Assembly (NCBI GenBank): GCA_964582415.1
Contig: CAZOSF010000016.1
Span: 1 to 35,766 of the forward strand
Origin: CAZOSF01 sp964582415
GTDB lineage: Bacteria; Bacteroidota; Bacteroidia; Flavobacteriales; Flavobacteriaceae
Length of the DNA stretch: 35,766 nucleotides
Direction: 5' to 3'
A program made the translations under genes and the position numbers. Below the pieces are notes generated by a model that had not been told where the DNA came from, did no database searches, and worked only from the letters and a program-made list of their open reading frames with translations. Below, in pieces: positions 7,244 to 15,293 of the stretch. The number at the start of each line of letters is the position of its first letter. Within the stretch, counting starts at the first letter, position 1.

Positions 7244-8580
7244 ATACGGTATTAATTAAGAATGCCACCATTGTTAATGAAGGAAAATCCTTTGAGGGGG
7301 ATGTCCTTGTTGAGAGTGACAGAATTGTTGAAGTAGGAGGGTCAATCAGTGCAAAATCCTCTCAGACCAAAGTAATCGAAGGAGACGGGTTGCACCTTTT
7401 ACCTGGAATGATTGATGACCAAGTACACTTCAGGGAACCAGGACTAACCCATAAGGCGACGATAGAATCCGAATCCAAAGCAGCCGTAGCGGGAGGGATT
7501 ACTTCCTTTATCGAAATGCCAAATACGGTACCTCAGGCAACTACGATTGAATTGTTGGAAGAAAAGTTTAGCCGTGCCAAAGAGACTTCTTGGGCAAACT
7601 ATTCCTTCATGTTTGGAGGCACCAATGATAATTTGGAGGAGATACTGAAAGTGGATCCAAAAAAAGTGGCAGGTTTGAAGTTGTTTTTGGGATCTTCTAC
7701 AGGGAATATGCTAGTGGATGATCCAAAGGTGTTGGAGCAGATTTTCAGTAAAACCAATCTTAGAATTTCGGTACATTGCGAGGATGAAACTACCATCCGC
7801 AATAATTTGGCGAAATATATGGAAGAATACGGGGAAGATATTCCTATCGAACTTCATCCTATCATTCGCAGTGAGGAAGCCTGTTATCTTTCCTCTTCAA
7901 AGGCCATAGAATTGGCCAAGAAAACAGGAGCGCGATTGCATGTATTTCACCTATCCACCGCAAAGGAAACCAAACTTTTCTCCGGTAAACCTGCATTGGA
8001 GGATAAAAAAATAACTTCGGAAGTCTGCATCCACCATCTGTGGTTCAGCGATGAAGACTACAAAACAAAGGGCACCAAAATTAAATGGAATCCAGCGGTG
8101 AAAACCGCTCAAGATCGGGATGGTTTATGGAAAGCCTTGCTAGATGATCGTATCGACGTAATTGCTACCGACCATGCACCACATACTTTGGAAGAGAAGA
8201 ATCAGGTGTATACGAAAGCCCCATCGGGCGGTCCTTTGGTGCAGCATGCCCTAGTGGCGCTCTTGGAGATGTACCATAAAGGCAAAATTCCATTGGAAAC
8301 CATTGTGCAGAAATTTGCGCACAACCCAGCGCGACTTTTCGAAATAAAGGACCGAGGCTATATCCGTGAAGGGTATAAAGCCGATTTGGTTTTGGTGGAT
8401 TTGAACGCACCCTGGACGGTAAATAAGAGCAATATTCTTTACAAATGTGGTTGGTCGCCCTTTGAGGGAACCGTATTCAAATCGAGGGTAACCCATACCT
8501 TGGTGAATGGAAATTTGGCGTACGAAAACGGTAAGTTCCCAAATCGCACGCATGGCGAACGCTTAACTTTCAATCGTTGA
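7240..8580 (+). CDS. Dihydroorotase (amidohydrolase superfamily)
   Basis: Dihydroorotase cyclises carbamoyl-aspartate to dihydroorotate in pyrimidine synthesis. The protein has 446 residues, usual for the longer (class I-like) type. Amidohydrolase features are in order: LLPGMIDDQVHFREPG (53-68), GITSFIEMPNT, GLKLFLGSSTGNML with a lysine that may be carbamylated, VHCED, HVFHLST and the catalytic ATDHAPHTLEEK. The first histidine of the usual DxHxH metal motif is glutamine (Gln61). I recall this as common in Bacteroidota enzymes, so it is probably still active. The start overlaps the upstream glycosyltransferase by ATGA, and the stop overlaps the next start as TGATG. Allantoinase or hydantoinase is a less likely alternative. 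Confidence 0.9.
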   Translation: MNTVLIKNATIVNEGKSFEGDVLVESDRIVEVGGSISAKSSQTKVIEGDGLHLLPGMIDDQVHFREPGLTHKATIESESKAAVAGGITSFIEMPNTVPQATTIELLEEKFSRAKETSWANYSFMFGGTNDNLEEILKVDPKKVAGLKLFLGSSTGNMLVDDPKVLEQIFSKTNLRISVHCEDETTIRNNLAKYMEEYGEDIPIELHPIIRSEEACYLSSSKAIELAKKTGARLHVFHLSTAKETKLFSGKPALEDKKITSEVCIHHLWFSDEDYKTKGTKIKWNPAVKTAQDRDGLWKALLDDRIDVIATDHAPHTLEEKNQVYTKAPSGGPLVQHALVALLEMYHKGKIPLETIVQKFAHNPARLFEIKDRGYIREGYKADLVLVDLNAPWTVNKSNILYKCGWSPFEGTVFKSRVTHTLVNGNLAYENGKFPNRTHGERLTFNR

Positions 8581-9029
8581 TGAGGTTTTTTTGGGTCATA
8601 CCATTAACATTGGTTGTTCTTGCGTGTCAGGATGTGATTCGTCCAGAAAAGCCTGAAGATCTTATACCCAAAGATAAAATGGTTCAAATTCTGGCGGAAT
8701 CGTATACTGGAAATGCAGCGCGTAGTGTTCGGAACAGAGCCTTGAGGGATGCTGGAGTAGTGTTGGATTCCATCCTTTATGAAAAATATGATATAGACAG
8801 CTTGCGTTTTGCCAACAGCAATGCTTATTACGCTTCACAGATTAACGACTATATCGAAATCATGACCGAGGTGGAACGAATTCTAACGGCGAGAAAAAAG
8901 AAATTAGATTCCGTCATCGAATTGGATGCCAAAAAAACTAAGGATAGTTTGGATCAGAATCGGAAGCAACGACAGGAGAAGAAGGATACAATCACCCCTG
9001 GACTTATCGAGCCTGCGACGGGGGAATAG
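8580..9029 (+). CDS. DUF4296 lipoprotein
   Basis: This is a predicted small lipoprotein of about 149 residues. The N-terminus has a signal peptide (MRFFWVIPLTLVVLAC) with a lipobox ending VLAC, so Cys would be acylated and the protein anchored in an envelope membrane. The mature part contains the DUF4296 pattern (PKDKMVQILAESYTGNAARS and YEKYDIDSLRFANSNAYYA). The C-terminal third is highly charged and lysine-rich, probably helical. Function is unknown. The ATG at 8580 shares its A with the dihydroorotase stop; a TTG one codon earlier is less likely. The last 26 bases overlap the 3' end of the convergent epimerase gene. It probably belongs to the operon starting at 6512. Confidence 0.85.
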   Translation: MRFFWVIPLTLVVLACQDVIRPEKPEDLIPKDKMVQILAESYTGNAARSVRNRALRDAGVVLDSILYEKYDIDSLRFANSNAYYASQINDYIEIMTEVERILTARKKKLDSVIELDAKKTKDSLDQNRKQRQEKKDTITPGLIEPATGE

Positions 9030-10029
9030 GGTTTCTGTGTGCCCGAACCACCCGCTGCAATGTATTTTCCAACGGAGTAAATTCGAACTGTAAACGAGTT
9101 TTCACTTTCTGGTTATCGTATTTTGATTGACGGAATAGGGATCGCACGGTAGCCTTCAAAAGCCTCCGTTTTGTACCGAAAAGTCGGTTCGAAACCGCAT
9201 CCAATGTACTCATCAAATAAAGGAAATTCTTTGAAAGTGATTTTTTAGGAAGCGGTTTATCAAACAGTAGATTCAACTGTGTAAATAGTTCTTTATAACT
9301 GATATTTTCTGACACCAAAACAAACCGTTCGTTTTTAATGTCACTTTCCATCAGTTGAATCATGGCTTTCACAACATCCAAAACATCCACAAAACCATTG
9401 TTGCCGTCAGTAAAGTAACCTATACCTTTAGATGCTTGTTGAATGATGATACCACTGCCAGATTTCCAAAAACCCTCTCCGAAGATAACTCCGGGATTTA
9501 CGATAACAGCATCCAATCCTTCTTGAGTTCCCCGCCATACTTCCATTTCTGCACCATATTTTGTAATCGAATATACGCTGTTGTTGGCCTCTGGATTCCA
9601 TAATGAAGATTCTTTGATGAAGCCATCATTTTCGGGATCTCCCAATGTGGCGATAGAACTAACATGACAAAGCTTACGAACCCCATTGGCTAGACAAAGG
9701 TTGACAACATTCGCGGTTCCTTCGACATTTGCCTTTTTCAAGTTTTTGTAATGTTTTGGGTTGAAGGAGATGAAGGCGGCGCAGTGATAGACCTCCGTAA
9801 CCCCTTCAAAGGCCTTGGTGAGTTCGGGAAGTTTTGTGATGTTGGCTTCTCTCCATTCTATTCTATGGAAGAGTGTTTCTGCTTCCGAGGAATAATATTG
9901 AAATACTTCCTTAACGTAATGGATATCGCTGGAGGCCCGATGGGTTGCACGTACCTTCGGGTGCTTTTGTAGAAGATGATATAACAAATGGGCACCCACT
10001 AGCCCTGTGCCTCCTGTAACCAAAATCAT
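9004..10029 (-). CDS. NAD-dependent epimerase/dehydratase family protein (extended SDR)
   Basis: This is a 341-residue extended short-chain dehydrogenase, similar to 3-beta-hydroxysteroid dehydrogenase or dihydroflavonol-reductase-like enzymes. It has the NAD(P)-binding GGTGLVGAHLL (6-16), CHVSSIATLG with the catalytic serine near 124, and the catalytic YSITK (Tyr153, Lys157). NPGVIFGEG and FVDVLDVVKAM follow as in related SDRs. The substrate cannot be inferred. The protein ends with a basic tail. A near-consensus minus-strand -7 element (TACTTTAG, 10034-10041) lies just upstream of the ATG, giving a very short leader. It is divergent from tyrS and its 3' end overlaps the lipoprotein gene by 26 bases on the opposite strand. 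Confidence 0.88.
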   Translation of the reverse strand: MILVTGGTGLVGAHLLYHLLQKHPKVRATHRASSDIHYVKEVFQYYSSEAETLFHRIEWREANITKLPELTKAFEGVTEVYHCAAFISFNPKHYKNLKKANVEGTANVVNLCLANGVRKLCHVSSIATLGDPENDGFIKESSLWNPEANNSVYSITKYGAEMEVWRGTQEGLDAVIVNPGVIFGEGFWKSGSGIIIQQASKGIGYFTDGNNGFVDVLDVVKAMIQLMESDIKNERFVLVSENISYKELFTQLNLLFDKPLPKKSLSKNFLYLMSTLDAVSNRLFGTKRRLLKATVRSLFRQSKYDNQKVKTRLQFEFTPLENTLQRVVRAHRNPIPPSQAR

Positions 10030-10108
10030 ACGGCTAAAGTAGTATTTCTTTTCCTTTCTTACACAGGTAGTTTTTCGGAAGAAACTTTCGCGTTTACGTG
10101 AGTCCTTC

Positions 10109-10116
10109 TATCTTTG
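10109..10116 (+). promoter_or_regulatory. -7 element (TATCTTTG) for tyrS
   Basis: TATCTTTG is a full match to TAnnTTTG, 18 bases before the ATG at 10134. It lies downstream of an in-frame GTG at 10098, which excludes that GTG as the start if this promoter is used. Confidence 0.55.
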
Positions 10117-10133
10117 CGCCAAAATTACTTCCG

Positions 10134-11429
10134 ATGCCGAAAAATTTTGTTGAAGAGTTGCAGTGGAGAGGGATGATTCACGATGTCATGCCAGATACAG
10201 AGTCCCACTTGAATGAAGCAATGCGAACGGCCTACGTTGGGTTCGATCCAACGGCCGATTCCTTGCACATTGGAAATTTGGTGCCCATTATGTTATTAGC
10301 CTTCTTCCAAAGGTGTGGACATAAACCAGTGGCCTTGGTTGGCGGTGCAACGGGGATGATAGGTGATCCTTCTGGAAAGTCGTCCGAACGAAATTTGCTG
10401 GATGAGCCAACACTTCGCCACAATCAGGAATGTGTTAAAAACCAACTTTCTCAATTTTTGGATTTCACTTCTGGGTCTGAAAACCAAGCAGTGATGGTAA
10501 ATAATTACGATTGGATGAAGGAATTCAGTTTCCTTGGATTCATCCGTGATGTGGGGAAGCATATCACCGTAAATTATATGATGGCCAAGGATTCTGTGAA
10601 AAGCCGTTTAACCGGCGAATCGGCCGACGGGATGTCTTTTACCGAGTTTACCTATCAGTTGGTGCAGGGATACGACTTCCTACACCTCTACCAAAATCAG
10701 AATTGTACCTTGCAAATGGGAGGTAGCGACCAATGGGGAAATATCACAACTGGAACTGAACTTATTCGCCGAATTGGTAACGGCAAAGGCTATGCCTTAA
10801 CCTGCCCGTTGATTACCAAAAGCGATGGTAGCAAATTTGGGAAAAGTGAAGGGGGTAATATTTGGCTGGACCCGAACAGGACTTCCCCCTATAAATTTTA
10901 TCAGTACTGGTTAAATTCCAGTGATGAAGATGCCGAAAAATACATAAAGATATTCACCTTCCTCGACAAGGAAACCATCGATGCGATTATCGCTGAACAT
11001 AAGGAAGCTCCTCATCTACGAGTTCTTCAAAAGCGTTTGGCTCAAGAAGTGACTATCACCGTTCATAGTGAAGAGGAATACGAAAATGCCGTTAAAGCCT
11101 CTGAAATCTTATTTGGAAAATCGACTGGCGATGATTTAAAGCAATTGAATGAAAAAACCTTCCTCGAGATATTTGAAGGTGTACCGCAAGCAGAGGTATC
11201 CATAGCTGCGATGGAAGCAGGGTTGGATATCGTCATCGTGCTTTCAGAGCAAACAGGATTTTTAAAATCGAATGGAGAGGCCAGAAGGGCCCTTAAAGAA
11301 AATTCAATTTCAGTGAATCGCGATAAAGTGCAAGAAGGATACATCCTAACGGAGTCGGACCTTATCAACGATCAATTTATTCTCCTGCAAAGAGGGAAGA
11401 AGAATTATTTTATCGTAAAAGTAGTATAA
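10134..11429 (+). CDS. tyrS: Tyrosyl-tRNA synthetase
   Basis: TyrS activates tyrosine with ATP and transfers it to tRNA-Tyr. From the ATG the protein is 431 residues, normal for the bacterial enzyme. It carries the class I HIGH equivalent HIGN (about 45-48), tyrosine-site residues in YVGFDPTADS and QMGGSDQWGNI, the KMSKS equivalent KFGKS (about 234) and a C-terminal S4-like RNA-binding domain (LKSNGEARRALKENSISVN). The open frame extends back to a GTG at 10098, but the -7 element at 10109-10116 and the usual N-terminus MPKNFVEEL favour 10134. A strong terminator follows directly. It stands alone as a single-gene unit, divergent from the epimerase gene. Confidence 0.97.
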   Translation: MPKNFVEELQWRGMIHDVMPDTESHLNEAMRTAYVGFDPTADSLHIGNLVPIMLLAFFQRCGHKPVALVGGATGMIGDPSGKSSERNLLDEPTLRHNQECVKNQLSQFLDFTSGSENQAVMVNNYDWMKEFSFLGFIRDVGKHITVNYMMAKDSVKSRLTGESADGMSFTEFTYQLVQGYDFLHLYQNQNCTLQMGGSDQWGNITTGTELIRRIGNGKGYALTCPLITKSDGSKFGKSEGGNIWLDPNRTSPYKFYQYWLNSSDEDAEKYIKIFTFLDKETIDAIIAEHKEAPHLRVLQKRLAQEVTITVHSEEEYENAVKASEILFGKSTGDDLKQLNEKTFLEIFEGVPQAEVSIAAMEAGLDIVIVLSEQTGFLKSNGEARRALKENSISVNRDKVQEGYILTESDLINDQFILLQRGKKNYFIVKVV

Positions 11430-11430
11430 G

Positions 11431-11459
11431 AAAAACCCCCGCTCGAAACGGGGGTTTTT
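11431..11459 (+). terminator. Intrinsic terminator after tyrS
   Basis: AAAAACCCCCG / CGGGGGTTTTT is a perfect 11-bp stem with a seven-base loop, two bases after the tyrS stop codon. The T run is part of the stem's lower arm. On the minus strand the same stem is preceded and followed by A/T pairs, so it may also act on the convergent DUF350-like operon. Confidence 0.85.
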
Positions 11460-11546
11460 CATAACTAACCAACCAAATATGAACGGATGAAGGAGCAATT
11501 CCTCCATCGTAGAATATGTCGGCACTTCGACAACTTCCTTACAGTC

Positions 11547-12062
11547 TTATAAATAATTTGTCACCTCTGGATAGGGCACTAAAGAGCTAATCAGCAAAGC
11601 AATGCTCTCTTTAACTATCATGGTGATACTAATAAGCGCCGCGGCAATCATTATGGCTACCGCCATATTGTTCTCTTTGATGGCCTGAAACTCGTTGATT
11701 CCTTGAGTGAGCATGGAAAACAAAAAGAATACAGAGGCATTGATGGCCACTGCCGCCAAGAACCCAATGAAAAGATACAATCCGGAGTACATGAGCACGG
11801 TCATCACGCTTACGGCTTCCGTTTGGGTAGTAGCTAGTCGAACGACATTGGTAATGGAGGGAAGGATTTCACTCAATATCATACCGATACTCAGAACAAT
11901 TCCGGAGGTAAAGACAATAAAAGCCATATTGTCGCCCCGTAAGCTGGATTTTTTAAAAAACAGTCTATGTAAAATCGAATAGGACACATAGATGATGATC
12001 ACGGTCACAACGATGGAGAGCAGAATCTCGAAAAGGGCTAAGGTGAAAAGTTGTTTGTTCAT
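11547..12062 (-). CDS. DUF350-like membrane protein
   Basis: This 171-residue protein is almost wholly hydrophobic, with about four transmembrane helices arranged as two similar pairs. The first pair includes ILLSIVVTVIIIYVSYSILH and NMAFIVFTSGIVLSIGMIL. The second pair includes YLFIGFLAAVAINASVFFLF and NNMAVAIMIAAALISITMIV. The repeated N-M-A-(V/F)-I pattern before helices two and four resembles DUF350 (YjfL-like) proteins, of unknown function. The gene begins six bases after the transglutaminase-like gene and is the last member of a three-gene minus-strand operon. The DUF350 assignment is by pattern and is moderate; a membrane protein of unknown function is certain. Confidence 0.7.
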   Translation of the reverse strand: MNKQLFTLALFEILLSIVVTVIIIYVSYSILHRLFFKKSSLRGDNMAFIVFTSGIVLSIGMILSEILPSITNVVRLATTQTEAVSVMTVLMYSGLYLFIGFLAAVAINASVFFLFSMLTQGINEFQAIKENNMAVAIMIAAALISITMIVKESIALLISSLVPYPEVTNYL

Positions 12063-12068
12063 AATTGT

Positions 12069-13103
12069 TTATTTACTGGTTAGTACAACATTCCAATGGG
12101 TTAGATCGCTAAAATTTACAGGAAGTTCCCCAATGGTGTAATATTTGGCTGTGGTTTCCCAAACGTAATATTTTTTTCCTCGGAAGGTTTTGTGCAATCC
12201 ACTCCCGGGCAGATTGATTCCAATTACCGAATGTAAATAGAAATCACTGTTTAAAATGGCCACATCATAGCCGAAATGTTTTAGCAGGGTATAAATAAGA
12301 ACGGTTCTGGTGTCGCAATCTCCTTTTAAATTTTGAATGAAGGATACAGGATTTTGTATACCATAGGCCTTGTTGCCGATACAACATTCCGGACACTCTT
12401 CCAAAAGGTCCCGAATCGTTTGTTCGTAGTGTTCCGGAGCCATGCATTCGTCTTGGAAAACAAAAGAATAGGGGATGTCTTGAACACAGGTGACGATCAT
12501 TTCGGCAAATTCCATTTCATTCAATCTTCGTTCTTGTTGTAGCTGCTCGAAAGCCTTCACCACTAAATCCATGCTCGGACTATCATTCCGTTCTAAATAT
12601 GCATACAATTTTCCCCAAAAGTTACCGGGTGTTTCTAGATTAAACCGTTCGACAGATTGGTACAATCGCAAAAAATCTCGCTCTCGTACAGTAAGGTTAC
12701 CATCATAGTCATTACCGTAGTTATCTGTCCACACCCTATGACTTGAATATACCGTCACGGTATCGCCAGCCTCAATAATATAGGAGGTTCCAACCCCTTC
12801 TTCGATCTGAAATCGGTGGTCTTCATCAAGGGAGGATTTTAGGATTCCAAATAGTCCAATCAGGACAAATCGAATTACCATTACTATCAGAAATAGATTG
12901 ACAACATTCTTAAGGATGGTTACAAAACTCGATTTCCCGAGTATTTTCTGCGTAATGAACAATGCCAGTATAAAGGAAATGATGGCTGTAGGAATATAGT
13001 CCCATCCGGTGATAAGGGTAATAAGTACCCAGAGGACAAAAGAGAAAAGTCCGAAAGTGAAAATCCAGGCACAGCCAAGTTTTTTCTCAGGATCTTGGGT
13101 CAT
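12069..13103 (-). CDS. Membrane-anchored transglutaminase-like protein
   Basis: This 344-residue protein has an N-terminal membrane region of two to three helices (about 10-90; CAWIFTFGLFSFVLWVLITLI and FLIVMVIRFVLIGLFG). A large soluble domain follows. Its C-terminal third shows a transglutaminase/cysteine-protease-like triad: Cys in LKGDCDTRT (about 262), His in LHSVIGI (about 291) and an acidic residue in YVWETTAKY (about 314). Such domains cleave or cross-link amide bonds; the substrate is unknown. The chosen ATG shares one base with the upstream stop (TGATG); a TTG one codon earlier is possible. Neighbours are a LuxE-like enzyme upstream and a DUF350-like membrane protein downstream. Domain assignment rests on the triad pattern. 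Confidence 0.72.
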   Translation of the reverse strand: MTQDPEKKLGCAWIFTFGLFSFVLWVLITLITGWDYIPTAIISFILALFITQKILGKSSFVTILKNVVNLFLIVMVIRFVLIGLFGILKSSLDEDHRFQIEEGVGTSYIIEAGDTVTVYSSHRVWTDNYGNDYDGNLTVRERDFLRLYQSVERFNLETPGNFWGKLYAYLERNDSPSMDLVVKAFEQLQQERRLNEMEFAEMIVTCVQDIPYSFVFQDECMAPEHYEQTIRDLLEECPECCIGNKAYGIQNPVSFIQNLKGDCDTRTVLIYTLLKHFGYDVAILNSDFYLHSVIGINLPGSGLHKTFRGKKYYVWETTAKYYTIGELPVNFSDLTHWNVVLTSK

Positions 13104-14077
13104 CAAAGTACCATTAGGTTACAACCGCGAATGTCGCTGGAATCAAATCTACCCAAAATTTCGAAACTTCCATCTGGAAGACGCTTGCCTAAATCTTGAG
13201 TTTCAATGAAGGCACAGGAATGTCGATTGGCAAGGTCGATTATATTGATGCCGCCGGTTTTGCCGTCTACATAAACAAAGGGATCTTCGGTATCGCGGGT
13301 AAGGATTTTCATCCATGGAGGGCATTGATAAATACCATCCCCCTTTGAATACGCCTGGGAAAGTAATTCCGTCATACCATACTCACTATGAATCTGGGGC
13401 ACACCAAAACCTTTCTTTAGTAGATCATGCAAGGCTTCTTTTACCAATTCTTTTCTTCTCCCTTTCATTCCGCCGGTTTCCATCACGACGGTATGATTCA
13501 GTGAAAATGATTGCATCTCGATAAGGTCTAAAAGGGCATAGGAAACGCCTAGGAGAAGGGTTTTTTGACCCAGGCGCTCCAGATAGTGAAGTTTCTCAAT
13601 GAGACCATTGTAGTCGTTTAAATAAAAACCGCTTTCGGCGTGGTGGCTCTTTTGTATTAGGTGGTCGAACATATACACCAAGGAAGAGCCTCCTCGTTCC
13701 AAATAGGAAGGAAGCAGCGCCAAGATTACCCAATCCTGAATATTCCCATAGAAGCGTTCGAAGCCTTTTGTAAAACTTTCTTCATAGAGGTATTTGGAAG
13801 CCACAAAGTGTTTGCTTGCAGTTGTCCCTGTAGTGCCGCTGCTGGTAAAAACAATTTCTGGAGCAGATCCTGCTTCAATGATTTCTTTGTTTTTAAAGAA
13901 TTGAATCGGTAAAAAGGGGATGTCGGTGAGCTTTTTCACCCGGTCTGGTTGCTTGTGAAGTAAATCACAGTAGGTTCTGAAGGGCTCGACCGTGTTGTAC
14001 TGGTGCAGAAAAAGTGCCATTGCTTCCTTTTCGAAGGTGGCTTCGTCGGAAATCGTAAAAGGAGAAGCTGGTATCAT
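13103..14077 (-). CDS. LuxE-like acyl-protein synthetase / adenylate-forming enzyme
   Basis: This 324-residue enzyme belongs to the LuxE/PaaK-like adenylate-forming group (acyl-protein synthetase family). It has the phosphate-binding P-loop FTSSGTTGTTASKH, a METGGMKGRRKE segment and IHSEYGMTELLSQAY, which corresponds to the conserved Y-G-x-T-E motif that contacts the adenylate. The truncated C-terminal lid is typical of LuxE-like members. The carboxylic acid substrate and the acceptor are unknown. The frame is open to a GTG at 14092, but a -7 element (14095-14102) predicts transcription to start about there, so the ATG at 14077 is preferred. It is the first gene of an operon with the transglutaminase-like and DUF350-like genes. 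There is no sign of luxC, luxD, luxA or luxB nearby. Confidence 0.78.
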   Translation of the reverse strand: MIPASPFTISDEATFEKEAMALFLHQYNTVEPFRTYCDLLHKQPDRVKKLTDIPFLPIQFFKNKEIIEAGSAPEIVFTSSGTTGTTASKHFVASKYLYEESFTKGFERFYGNIQDWVILALLPSYLERGGSSLVYMFDHLIQKSHHAESGFYLNDYNGLIEKLHYLERLGQKTLLLGVSYALLDLIEMQSFSLNHTVVMETGGMKGRRKELVKEALHDLLKKGFGVPQIHSEYGMTELLSQAYSKGDGIYQCPPWMKILTRDTEDPFVYVDGKTGGINIIDLANRHSCAFIETQDLGKRLPDGSFEILGRFDSSDIRGCNLMVL

Positions 14078-14094
14078 GGTCGTATGTTCCACAC

Positions 14095-14102
14095 CAAAAA
14101 TA
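14095..14102 (-). promoter_or_regulatory. -7 element (TATTTTTG) for the LuxE-like operon
   Basis: On the minus strand the sequence reads TATTTTTG, a full TAnnTTTG match, 18 bases before the ATG at 14077. It sits between the upstream gene's terminator and this operon, which fits a separate transcription unit. Confidence 0.5.
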
Positions 14103-14107
14103 CTAAT

Positions 14108-14136
14108 TAAAAAAGGCTTCCGAGAGGGAAGCCTTT
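14108..14136 (-). terminator. Intrinsic terminator after the T9SS cargo gene
   Basis: AAAGGCTTCC / GGAAGCCTTT forms a 10-bp stem with a five-base loop. Read on the minus strand it is followed by a run of seven T. It lies 20 bases after the stop of the minus-strand secreted-protein gene. The plus strand has no useful T run. Confidence 0.82.
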
Positions 14137-14156
14137 AGAATTTAAGGAGACCTTTT

Positions 14157-15092
14157 TTAGGGCTTTACCAATTTGAGGACCTTCTGTCGCTCTCCCTGGA
14201 TAATTTTTACGAAATACAACCCACTTTTTAAATGATGTATGGGCAGTAAAGTGGCCACCTGATCAAATCTGGCCACTTCTTTTCCTAATACATCATAAAA
14301 TTGAACGGTGACCGGAAGCTGATCCTGCAATCCAGAGATTTGCACAAAATCGGTAGCAGGATTAGGATAAAGGCGGAATTTTTCAACCCCTAACTCTTGA
14401 TTTCCCAATGTAAGATCGAATTGTAGGTCGTCAAAGAAGAAGGCTTCCGAACTTGAATTGTTTCGGGCTTCTATCACCACTTGAAAATGCAGTTCGTTTC
14501 CATTGTAGGCTGGTAAATTCACGGAGACCTGTTGCCATTGTCCCTCAATCCCCAGATCATTGATATCAAATCCAGTGGTATTCAGCACATCCATTTCGGT
14601 ATTTCCCGTTAGCTCCCGTATATAAATTCGAAGGCGATCGGAACCCGAAGCATTGGAAGTACCATCCCCTTCATATCCGGTCTCGGCAATAAAATACTGA
14701 ATGCTGAACGTCGCATTTGTGGAAGTGCTCACAACGGGTTCGAACTCCAAAATAAAGTTTCCGTCTACATCGCTAATTACAAATCCTTGGGTGCCTTCGG
14801 GATAGTTGCCCACAATAGTATCGGTATCCGTTACCCCTACTTCGTCTCCATCGGTGAGGCCGATATCGGGACTATCATAGGGGACATAGTGGGCACTAAA
14901 GCCCAGCTCATTCCCATTGGAAGGCCAGTTTACGTAAGGTTCGTTCGGATTGTCTAGCAGCGCGTGAGGGAGACTAGGGTCTCCAGTGTCTGTATACTCC
15001 GAGGGAAATACCCCGGGGGTTTCAAAGCCACATACTTGGGCATAGGTCATGAAGTAACTGAGGAGCCCGAATAGGGTAAATAGTGTTCTCAT
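14157..15092 (-). CDS. Secreted protein with T9SS type A C-terminal sorting domain
   Basis: This is an exported protein of about 311 residues. It begins with a signal peptide (MRTLFTLFGLLSYFMTYAQ) and ends in a type IX secretion sorting domain: LYPNPATDFVQISG, then YDVLGKEVARF and LKSGLYFVKI with a basic C-terminus. It should cross the inner membrane by Sec and the outer membrane by T9SS. The middle region is rich in Asp, Gly, Thr and Asn and looks all-beta, resembling a carbohydrate-binding or adhesion module (FFFDDLQFDL near its end), but I do not recognise a named domain. An in-frame ATG lies at 15128, but a -7 element at 15108-15115 falls between it and the ATG at 15092, and the signal peptide begins at the latter. 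A terminator follows at 14108-14136. Confidence 0.85.
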   Translation of the reverse strand: MRTLFTLFGLLSYFMTYAQVCGFETPGVFPSEYTDTGDPSLPHALLDNPNEPYVNWPSNGNELGFSAHYVPYDSPDIGLTDGDEVGVTDTDTIVGNYPEGTQGFVISDVDGNFILEFEPVVSTSTNATFSIQYFIAETGYEGDGTSNASGSDRLRIYIRELTGNTEMDVLNTTGFDINDLGIEGQWQQVSVNLPAYNGNELHFQVVIEARNNSSSEAFFFDDLQFDLTLGNQELGVEKFRLYPNPATDFVQISGLQDQLPVTVQFYDVLGKEVARFDQVATLLPIHHLKSGLYFVKIIQGERQKVLKLVKP

Positions 15093-15107
15093 GACATCTG
15101 TTTTTTT

Positions 15108-15115
15108 CAAATGTA
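15108..15115 (-). promoter_or_regulatory. -7 element (TACATTTG) for the T9SS cargo gene
   Basis: The minus strand reads TACATTTG, a full TAnnTTTG match, 16 bases before the ATG at 15092. It rules against the longer frame starting at 15128. Confidence 0.5.
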
Positions 15116-15236
15116 AGCGTATTTCCAAACCCTAAGGAAAAGGTTCTCTAACCATTTATAAATTGTTACGGAGGTAAGGTTTTTTTTTATAAATTGTTTG
15201 TGTAATGTTACTTAATCGTTAACAATAATCGCATAA

Positions 15237-15267
15237 TTGGTGCTCGATTTGAATAGCCGTATATTTA
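15237..15267 (+). promoter_or_regulatory. Candidate promoter of the two-component operon
   Basis: TTG (15237-15239) and TATATTTA (15260-15267) are separated by 20 bases, the spacing expected between -33 and -7 elements in Bacteroidota. The last -7 position is A rather than G. It lies 26 bases before the response-regulator ATG. Confidence 0.4.
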
Positions 15268-15293
15268 ACACGATTTCTGCTTTTTGAAATACT

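Noticed and set aside
11486..11508. Hairpin-like GATG-A-AGGAG / CCTCC-ATC between tyrS and the DUF350-like gene
   Set aside because: The stem is interrupted and has no T run on either strand, so it is not supported as a terminator.
13103..14077. Bioluminescence (lux) operon suggested by the LuxE-like gene
   Set aside because: No luxA, luxB, luxC or luxD is present; LuxE-like adenylating enzymes are widespread in non-luminous bacteria.
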